Assembly (NCBI GenBank): GCA_035604335.1
Contig: DATNIT010000249.1
Span: 1-64,000, forward strand
Source: DASZHJ01 sp035604335
Lineage (GTDB): Bacteria; Pseudomonadota; Alphaproteobacteria; ATCC43930; CGMCC-115725
DNA length: 64,000 bases
Reading direction: 5' to 3'
Shown here: one piece after another, positions 58,255-64,000 of the stretch
How positions within the stretch are numbered: the stretch's first letter is position 1
Layout of the letters: each line of letters opens with the position of its first letter
Translations under genes and position numbers: made by a program
The notes under the pieces: model-generated
The model's input: only the letters and a program-made list of their open reading frames with translations
Database searches by the model: none
Told to the model about the DNA's origin: nothing

Positions 58255-59655
58255 ATGGCCGATACTGCCGACTACAAGGTCGCCGATTTGTCGCTGGCGG
58301 AATGGGGGCGTCGGGAGCTTTCGATCGCCGAGAGCGAGATGCCGGGCTTGATGGCGATCCGCGAGGAGTATGGCGCCAAGAAGCCGCTCAAGGGCGCGCG
58401 CATCGCGGGATCGCTGCACATGACGATCCAGACCGCGGTGCTGATCGAGACGCTGAAGCATCTGGGCGCCGACGTGCGCTGGGCTTCCTGCAACATCTTC
58501 TCGACCCAGGATCATGCCGCGGCCGCGATCGCCAAATCGGGCACGCCGGTCTTCGCGTACAAGGGCGAATCCCTGGAGGAGTACTGGGAGTTCACCCATC
58601 GCATCTTCCAGTGGGCGGACGGCGGCACCCCCAACATGATCCTCGACGACGGCGGTGACGCGACGTTACTGGTGCATCTCGGCATCCGCGCGGCGCAGGA
58701 CGCGTCGGTCATCGCCAAGCCCACCAACGAGGAGGAAGAGGTGCTCTACGCCGCGATCAAGCGGCACCTCGCGGCGAAGCCCGGCTGGTACGCGAAGCTC
58801 GGCGCGAGCATCCGCGGCGTCAGCGAGGAGACCACGACCGGCGTGCACCGGCTCTACCAGATGGCGAAAGAAGGCCGCCTGCTGTTCCCCGCCATCAACG
58901 TCAACGACAGCGTCACCAAGTCGAAGTTCGACAATCTCTACGGCTGCCGCGAGAGCTTGGTGGACGGTATCCGTCGTGCGACCGACGTGATGATGGCGGG
59001 CAAAGTCGCGGTGGTCGCGGGCTTCGGTGACGTCGGCAAGGGCTCGGCTGCCTCGCTCCGCAACGCCGGCGCACGCGTGATGGTGACCGAGATCGATCCC
59101 ATCTGTGCGCTCCAGGCGGCGATGGAGGGCTATCAGGTCACCACCATGGACGAGGCGGTGGGGATCGGCGACATCTTCGTCACGGCCACCGGCAACGTCG
59201 ACGTCATCACGGTCGAGCACATGCGGCGCATGAAGGACCGCGCCATCGTCTGCAACATCGGGCACTTCGACAGCGAGATCCAGATTGGCGGGCTCAGGAA
59301 CTATAAGTGGGAAGAGGTGAAGCCTCAGGTCGACGAGGTCGTCATGCCCGACGGCAAGCGCCTCATCGTGCTCGCCAAGGGCCGGCTGGTGAACCTCGGC
59401 TGCGCCACCGGGCACCCGAGCTTCGTCATGAGCGCCTCCTTCAGCAACCAGGTGCTGGCGCAGATCGAGCTCTTCACCAACACGGGCAAGTACCAGAAGC
59501 AGGTCTACACCTTGCCCAAGCGGCTCGACGAGAAGGTGGCGGCTCTGCACTTGGCGAAGCTCGGCGTGAAGCTCACCGAGCTCACGCCCGCGCAGGCGTC
59601 ATACCTGGGCGTCGCCCAGCAAGGGCCGTTCAAGTCCGATCACTATCGGTACTAA
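58255..59655 (+). CDS. ahcY: adenosylhomocysteinase (S-adenosylhomocysteine hydrolase)
   Basis: A 466-residue NAD-dependent enzyme that splits S-adenosylhomocysteine to adenosine and homocysteine, relieving product inhibition of methyltransferases. The signatures are complete: ALIET-like N-terminal LIETLKHLGADVRWASCNIFS, SVTKSKFDNLYGCRESL with the catalytic lysine, the NAD motif VAGFGDVGKGSAASL, and the C-terminal GPFKSDHYRY that closes over NAD of the partner subunit. The ~40-residue insert between residues ~150 and 190 is typical of the long proteobacterial form. ATG 58255 is preceded by AGGAGCGTTTC. Its end overlaps the NUDIX gene by 26 bp. Confidence 0.97.
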   Translation: MADTADYKVADLSLAEWGRRELSIAESEMPGLMAIREEYGAKKPLKGARIAGSLHMTIQTAVLIETLKHLGADVRWASCNIFSTQDHAAAAIAKSGTPVFAYKGESLEEYWEFTHRIFQWADGGTPNMILDDGGDATLLVHLGIRAAQDASVIAKPTNEEEEVLYAAIKRHLAAKPGWYAKLGASIRGVSEETTTGVHRLYQMAKEGRLLFPAINVNDSVTKSKFDNLYGCRESLVDGIRRATDVMMAGKVAVVAGFGDVGKGSAASLRNAGARVMVTEIDPICALQAAMEGYQVTTMDEAVGIGDIFVTATGNVDVITVEHMRRMKDRAIVCNIGHFDSEIQIGGLRNYKWEEVKPQVDEVVMPDGKRLIVLAKGRLVNLGCATGHPSFVMSASFSNQVLAQIELFTNTGKYQKQVYTLPKRLDEKVAALHLAKLGVKLTELTPAQASYLGVAQQGPFKSDHYRY

Positions 59656-60124
59656 TTGCTTCGATCAGCCGCTCCAGCTGGTCCAGCAGACCGAGCTGCC
59701 CCTTCGTGATCTTGACGCGCGCCGCTGGCAGGTCGAACCAAGCCGCGCGGTCGACCTCGGGGAACTCGTGCCGTTGGCCGGAGCGAGGCGGCCAATCCAT
59801 CGCGAAGGTGTTGCTGCGGATGGCGTTGGCATCGCAATCGGCCTCCACGGCCCAGGCGTGCACGAGCTTGCCGCTGGGCTGGCGCACGGGAGCGAGGGCG
59901 CGGAAATCGCCGCCGACGCCGAGGCCGGTCTCCTCCCGAAATTCCCGTTGAGCAGCCGCCAGGAGGGCTTCGCCGGGTACCGCTTCGCCCTTCGGAATGG
60001 ACCAGGCGCCCGCGTCCTTCTTCACCCAGAACGGGCCGCCGGGGTGTACCAGAAAGACCTCGAGTTTGCCGCGCCGCAGTCGGTAGAGCAGGAGTCCGGC
60101 GCTGATCTTGGGCATGATTTCCAA
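59630..60124 (-). CDS. NUDIX hydrolase
   Basis: A 164-residue NUDIX hydrolase. The Nudix box is visible as GEAVPGEALLAAAQREFREE followed by TGLGV, which fits GX5EX7REUXEEXGU. The N-terminus MPKISAGLLLYRLRRGKLEV with HPGGPFWVKKDAGAWSIPKG is typical of a group acting on nucleoside di- or triphosphate derivatives such as Ap4A or NADH; the substrate is not known. Either ATG 60124 or ATG 60115 may be used. It is convergent with ahcY, with a 26-bp overlap of the 3' ends, and divergent from the large sensor kinase gene. Confidence 0.88.
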   Translation of the reverse strand: MEIMPKISAGLLLYRLRRGKLEVFLVHPGGPFWVKKDAGAWSIPKGEAVPGEALLAAAQREFREETGLGVGGDFRALAPVRQPSGKLVHAWAVEADCDANAIRSNTFAMDWPPRSGQRHEFPEVDRAAWFDLPAARVKITKGQLGLLDQLERLIEAISTDSDRT

Positions 60125-60278
60125 TCACATGGCGGCCAGTATGCCAGCGTACACCGACCCGAGATCCCTCGGATGCCCGTAAATTCCCTTAGGTAATTCA
60201 CGCACAAGGGCGATAATTCCGGGAACGCGCCGAGTCGGGCCGGTAGCGGTCGACGCAGGCGCGCGATGGGGGACGGGC

Positions 60279-62726
60279 GTGTTGCGCAGGAATTGGCTGG
60301 CCACGGTCGGGGCGGTGGCTCTGGTGCCCGCGCCGGCGCACGCCGCCGACATCGGGGATACCGGCGCGATCTCGCCGTTCCTCCTGCTCCTCGTTCTGCT
60401 TGCATTCTTGCCCCTGCTCTTTTGGGCGCGCCATCGGTTGCGCCAACTCGAAGCCGAGCGCGCGGAGCTCGCCGAAAAGCTCGCGGAGCAACAGGCCGAG
60501 CTCGGCTCGGTGCCGGCGGCGCGCTACCGCTGGGCGGCCGGCGGCGCCGAATCGTTCGAGGCCGGGCCGATCCAGGCGCTCGCGGGCACCGACGGTGGTT
60601 TCCGCGGCGTCGTGTTGCGCTTTGTCGCGCCCGATGCCGGGTCGATCGAGGCGGCGGTCGCAAAGCTGCGCAGCGAGGGCACGGCCTTTGCTTTGACGTC
60701 GGCGCTGACGACGGGCGAGAGACTCGACCTGATCGGGCGGCGCATCGCCGGCCAGGACGGGGCGGCCGCTGCCGACATCGTCTGGTTTTTCGATCCCGCT
60801 AGCGCCGGCGAGCTCATGGCCGAGCGTGACGTGGCGCGGGCCGAGCGCGAGCGGCTGCGGCGTGTCCTCGATGCCTTGCCGTTGCCGATCTGGCGCCGGC
60901 GCACCGACACCTTGGCGCTTATCGAGGTCAATCGAGCCTATGCGCAGGCCATGGAGGCGAGCGCCGGCCAGGCGGTCGCCGAGCATCGCGAGATCGGCGC
61001 CCGCGTTCTGGGCGATCACGGCCGTGAGCTCGCCGAGCGCGCGCGCCAGACTCAGGTGGCGCAGTCCGAGAGCCATCACATCGTCGTGGGCGGCCAGCGC
61101 CGCCTGATGGAGTTCACGGAGCAGCCGCTGGAGGGCGCTCAGGAGATCCTCGGCTTTGCCCGCGACTTCACCGACCTAGAGACCATGCAGTCGGAGCTGG
61201 CGCGCCACGTGGCCGCGCACGGCGAGGTCTTGGAGAACGTCGCGGTGGCCGTGGCGATCTTCAACGCGGAAGCGCGGCTCAGCTTTTTCAACTCGGCCTT
61301 CGCCCAGCTCTGGCGACTGGAGGAGGATTGGCTCGCGGCGGAACCCACTCTCGACGAGCTGCTGGAGCGGCTTCGCGAGCGCCGCCGCCTGCCGGAATAC
61401 GCGGATTTCCGCGCCTTCAAGCGGCAACAGCTCGCCATGTTCACCTCGCTCCTCCAGCCGCAGGAGGAGCTGCTGCATCTGCCCGACGAGCGCACGCTGC
61501 GCCTGGTGGTCTCGCCGCATCCGTTCGGCGGCCTCACCTTCGTCTACGAGGACGTGACCGACAAGCTCGCGCTCGAGCGCTCCTACAACACGCTGATCGA
61601 GGTGCAACGCGAGACGCTCGACAACCTCTACGAGGCGGTGGCGGTGCTCGGCACGGACGGTCGGCTCAAGCTCTGGAATCCCGCCTATGCGCAGATCTGG
61701 AAGCTGAGCGCCGCGGATCTCGCGGGCGATCTGCATGTGAGCGAGCTCGTCGAGAAGACGCGGGCGTTCTTCGAGTTCGAGAACTCGCGAGAGGACTGGC
61801 CCTCCCTCAAGGCGCGCATCATCGAGCGCCTGACCGGCCGCGTCGAGACCAGCGAGCGGCTGCATCGCGGCGACGGCTCGATCCTGCAGGCCTCGATCGT
61901 GCCGCTGCCGGACGGCAACGTGCTGCTCAGTTATCTCGACGTCACCGATTCCACGCGCGTCGAGCGGGCTTTGCGGGAGCGCAACGAGGCCCTGGAGACC
62001 GCGGGTCGGCTCAAGAGCGAGTTCATCGCCAACGTATCCTACGAGCTGCGTACGCCCTTGAACGCGATCATCGGTTTTGCGGAGATCCTCGCGAACCAGT
62101 ATTTCGGCGAGCTCAATCCGCGGCAGCTCGATTACAGCCGCGGCATCCTCGACAGCTCGCATCGCCTCATGTCGCTCATCAACGACATCCTCGACCTCGC
62201 CACGATCGAGGCCGGCTACATGACGCTCGAGACGCAGGAGATCGACATTCACGCGATGATGTCGGGCGTCCTGGCGCTCTCCCGGGAGCGCGCGCGCAAC
62301 AAGAACCTGGCGCTCAATTTCGATTGTCCCACCGACATCGGCACGCTCACGGGTGACGAGCGGCGCTTGCGGCAGGCGCTCTTCAATCTGATCTCGAACG
62401 CGATCAATTTCACGCCGGGCGGCGGCAGCGTCACGCTGAGCGCGCGGCGGACCGATAGCGAGATCGCCCTGGCGGTGATCGACACCGGCGTCGGCGTCCC
62501 CCAGGAAGATCAAGCGCGCATCTTCGAGAAGTTCGAGCGCGGCAGTCCGCTCGCCCGGCAATCGGGGCCCGGACTCGGATTGTCGCTGGTAAAGAGCTTC
62601 ATCGAGCTGCACGGCGGCCGGGTGGAGCTCACCTCGAGCCCTGGCAGCGGCACTACCGTTACCTGCTACCTCGGCGCCGGCGCCATAGATCTCGCCCAGG
62701 CTCAGCGAGCCTCGACCGGAAGCTGA
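60279..62726 (+). CDS. divL: DivL-like PAS-domain kinase with tyrosine at the H-box
   Basis: An 815-residue membrane-anchored kinase-like protein. The N-terminus has a signal-like stretch and TM helix (ISPFLLLLVLLAFLPLLFW), then a coiled-coil-like region and several PAS-like domains (about 170-560; for example LDALPLPIWRRRTDTLALIE and LDNLYEAVAVLGTDGRLKLW). The histidine-kinase dimerisation motif reads NVSYELRTPLNAIIGFAEIL, so tyrosine (residue 588) replaces the phospho-accepting histidine. The ATPase domain is complete (NLISNAINFTPGG, DTGVGVP, GPGLGLSLVKS). This is the hallmark of DivL, the essential Caulobacter cell-cycle regulator, and the downstream tsaE agrees. GTG 60279 start. Confidence 0.82.
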   Translation: MLRRNWLATVGAVALVPAPAHAADIGDTGAISPFLLLLVLLAFLPLLFWARHRLRQLEAERAELAEKLAEQQAELGSVPAARYRWAAGGAESFEAGPIQALAGTDGGFRGVVLRFVAPDAGSIEAAVAKLRSEGTAFALTSALTTGERLDLIGRRIAGQDGAAAADIVWFFDPASAGELMAERDVARAERERLRRVLDALPLPIWRRRTDTLALIEVNRAYAQAMEASAGQAVAEHREIGARVLGDHGRELAERARQTQVAQSESHHIVVGGQRRLMEFTEQPLEGAQEILGFARDFTDLETMQSELARHVAAHGEVLENVAVAVAIFNAEARLSFFNSAFAQLWRLEEDWLAAEPTLDELLERLRERRRLPEYADFRAFKRQQLAMFTSLLQPQEELLHLPDERTLRLVVSPHPFGGLTFVYEDVTDKLALERSYNTLIEVQRETLDNLYEAVAVLGTDGRLKLWNPAYAQIWKLSAADLAGDLHVSELVEKTRAFFEFENSREDWPSLKARIIERLTGRVETSERLHRGDGSILQASIVPLPDGNVLLSYLDVTDSTRVERALRERNEALETAGRLKSEFIANVSYELRTPLNAIIGFAEILANQYFGELNPRQLDYSRGILDSSHRLMSLINDILDLATIEAGYMTLETQEIDIHAMMSGVLALSRERARNKNLALNFDCPTDIGTLTGDERRLRQALFNLISNAINFTPGGGSVTLSARRTDSEIALAVIDTGVGVPQEDQARIFEKFERGSPLARQSGPGLGLSLVKSFIELHGGRVELTSSPGSGTTVTCYLGAGAIDLAQAQRASTGS

Positions 62727-62739
62727 GCCGCGCCGCGAA

Positions 62740-63747
62740 TCAGCCCCGGCCCGGCACGCCCTTGGTGGTGGAATATTCGAAGTGCAGGGCTTCGCCCGGG
62801 TGCACCAGCGGGTAGATCGCGTGCGCCGCTTGCGCCGCCTCCGCGAAGCCCGTGAGGATCAACTTGAGCTTGCCCGGGTACGTCGCGATGTCCCCGATCG
62901 CGAAGATGCCGGGCACCGACGTCGCGCAGGTCGCGGGCGTCACCGCGATGTGGTTGCGGTCGAGGTTCAGGCCCCACTCCGCGATCGCGCCCAGGTTCAT
63001 CGAGAGCCCGAAGAACGGCAGCAGGCAATCCGCCTCGAGCGCGCGAGTCTTGCCGTCGAGATCCGCCACCACGACGACGCGCAACCGGCCGTCCTCGCCC
63101 TCGAGTCCATGGATTTGGTAGGGAGTCACGAGCTCGATGCGGCCGCATTGCGCGAGCGCGTCGAGCCGCGCCGCCGACTCGGGTGCCGCGCGGAATTTGG
63201 CGCGCCGGTGCACCACCATCACGCGCTCGGCGACCTCGGCGAGGGAGATCGCCCAGTCCACCGCGGAGTCGCCGCCGCCCGCGATCACCACCCGCTTGCC
63301 GCGGAAATCCTCGCGGCGCTTGACCAGATAGAAGACGCTCTTGCCCTCATAGGTCTCGATGCCCGATAGCGGCGGCCGATTCGGCCCGAAGGCGCCGACG
63401 CCTGCCGCCACGATCACGGCCTTCGCGGTGACCGAGACGCCGGCGGCCGTGGTGAGCCGGAAGCCGTCGTCGACGGCCGATAGCCCCGTCACGGGCGAGC
63501 CCAGATGATAAACCGGCTGAAACGGCGCCGCTTGCTCCGCGAGCTTTTCCACCAGCGCCAGCGCCTCGATCTTGGGATAGCCGGGCACGTCGTAGATCGG
63601 CTTCTCCGGATAGAGCGCGGTGCACTGGCCGCCCGGGAGGTCGAGGGCGTCGAACACCTGGGTACGCATCTTGAGCATGCCGCACTCGAACACCGCGAAA
63701 AGCCCGACCGGCCCCGCGCCCACGATCGCCACGTCGGTCTCGCTCAT
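62740..63747 (-). CDS. ferredoxin--NADP+ reductase, thioredoxin-reductase-like type
   Basis: A 335-residue flavoprotein of the TrxR-like FNR group (bacterial/Bacillus-type ferredoxin-NADP reductase). FAD-binding motifs are VAIVGAGPVGLFAVFECG and, at the C-terminus, FAIGDIATYPGKLKLILTGF; the NADP-binding motif is VVIAGGGDSAVDWAISLAEV with VHRRAKFRAAPES. The CxxC redox pair of true thioredoxin reductase is absent, which supports FNR. ATG 63747 is preceded by GAGGATTGGGCG; the longer frame to 63882 runs over the tsaE start. It is convergent with the DivL-like gene and divergent from tsaE. Confidence 0.92.
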   Translation of the reverse strand: MSETDVAIVGAGPVGLFAVFECGMLKMRTQVFDALDLPGGQCTALYPEKPIYDVPGYPKIEALALVEKLAEQAAPFQPVYHLGSPVTGLSAVDDGFRLTTAAGVSVTAKAVIVAAGVGAFGPNRPPLSGIETYEGKSVFYLVKRREDFRGKRVVIAGGGDSAVDWAISLAEVAERVMVVHRRAKFRAAPESAARLDALAQCGRIELVTPYQIHGLEGEDGRLRVVVVADLDGKTRALEADCLLPFFGLSMNLGAIAEWGLNLDRNHIAVTPATCATSVPGIFAIGDIATYPGKLKLILTGFAEAAQAAHAIYPLVHPGEALHFEYSTTKGVPGRG

Positions 63748-63803
63748 CGCCCAATCCTCGCCGCTCGAAGCGGGCCGCAGAATGGCGGCAAGGCCGTGCC
63801 GAC

Positions 63804-63822
63804 GCAACCCCGCTGGGGTTGC
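63804..63822. other. hairpin in the divergent fnr/tsaE leader
   Basis: The 19 bases GCAACCCCGCTGGGGTTGC form a perfect 8-bp stem with a 3-base loop. It lies 57 bp upstream of the reductase start on one strand and 33 bp upstream of tsaE on the other. No T-run follows on either strand, so it is not a typical terminator. It could be an operator or mRNA leader structure; the symmetry alone is the evidence. Confidence 0.35.
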
Positions 63823-63854
63823 GACCCTCGGCGGGAAGGGACTAAAACGACGGC

Positions 63855-64000
63855 GTGACCACCGCACCCGCCGACGCCGCACTTTCGCTGGATCTCCCGT
63901 CCGAATCCGCGACCCTCGGGCTCGCCGCGCGCCTCGCCCGCCTCTCCAAGGCCGGCGACGTGATCGCGCTTCGGGGCGAGCTCGGCAGCGGCAAGACCAG
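63855..64000 (+). CDS. tsaE: tRNA threonylcarbamoyladenosine biosynthesis ATPase TsaE (3' truncated)
   Basis: The first 48 codons of TsaE, the ATPase that supports formation of the t6A modification at position 37 of tRNAs decoding ANN codons. Translation from GTG 63855 gives an alanine-rich opening (VTTAPADAALSLDLPSESAT), then the P-loop ALRGELGSGKT, which is the start of the family's Walker A motif and is followed directly by the window edge. The rest lies beyond base 64000. Its place next to a DivL-like kinase gene matches the order in Alphaproteobacteria. Confidence 0.85.
   Translation, partial: MTTAPADAALSLDLPSESATLGLAARLARLSKAGDVIALRGELGSGKT

Noticed and set aside
63804..63822. Rho-independent terminator candidate upstream of tsaE
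   Set aside because: The stem is perfect but no run of T follows on either strand, and it lies in a divergent leader where no transcript should end.

Overview
The window is 64 kb of GC-rich chromosome with genes packed on both strands. It has one tRNA and no rRNA, CRISPR array, insertion sequence or phage gene that I can see. The gene order pckA / chvI-chvG / hprK-rapZ-EIIA(Man)-HPr-EI / ahcY / divL-like kinase / tsaE is characteristic of Alphaproteobacteria. The truncated HprK, the DivL-type kinase with tyrosine in place of the H-box histidine, and the many ABC-importer, TauD-type and acyl-CoA genes fit a free-living rhizobial or rhodospirillal heterotroph. I cannot name the genus.

Region 1 (1-23 kb) is accessory metabolism and transport. 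It holds the end of an LCAD-like acyl-CoA dehydrogenase, an ABC exporter, a Bcr/CflA-type MFS pump, a two-gene importer (NitT/TauT-type ATPase plus fused double permease) without a binding protein, and an SCP2/sulfotransferase pair. These are followed by a class III aminotransferase, a TauD/TfdA dioxygenase, a CinA-like protein with a degenerate C-terminal site, an aldo/keto reductase, a D-aminoacylase-type amidohydrolase and an orphan family 5 solute-binding protein. Then come a DUF3830-like/PAS pair, a frameshifted small gene, an M20 peptidase, a tandem alpha/beta-hydrolase with one apparently dead half, a single-domain response regulator and small conserved proteins.

Region 2 (23-31 kb) begins with tRNA-Arg(CCG) and a RidA-like protein. 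It then holds a glycosylation neighbourhood: two tandem paralogous GT4-type transferases, a divergent TPR/O-GlcNAc-transferase-like protein and a large polytopic membrane protein.

Region 3 (30.3-36.4 kb, minus strand) is a seven-gene, translationally coupled run: PLP aminotransferase, ModA-like binding protein, b-type cytochrome, Tat-lipoprotein molybdoenzyme of the sulfite-oxidase/YedY fold, DUF2064 transferase, radical SAM/SPASM protein and GT2 transferase. I recognise every family but not the pathway. It is the best candidate here for an undescribed system.

Region 4 (36.6-44 kb) holds a lipoprotein lipase and an ABC-2 ATPase, then a zinc-finger protein overlapping DNA polymerase I. All three 3'-5' exonuclease motifs of this polymerase have lost aspartates. 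A DUF442 phosphatase-like protein, an AhpD-like protein and an atypical SDR follow.

Region 5 (44-64 kb) is the carbon/cell-envelope regulatory block: PEP carboxykinase, the ChvG-ChvI two-component system, and a regulatory PTS with HPr kinase, RapZ, EIIA, HPr and EI in one overlapping operon. Two insertions interrupt the expected order. One is an AbrB-Doc toxin-antitoxin pair with its own promoter and palindromic operator. The other is a GpsA-like/SDR/salicylate-synthase-like trio. Then come ahcY, a NUDIX hydrolase, the DivL-like kinase, a ferredoxin-NADP reductase and the start of tsaE. Two copies of a palindromic intergenic element lie at 9.8 and 44.0 kb in opposite orientation.
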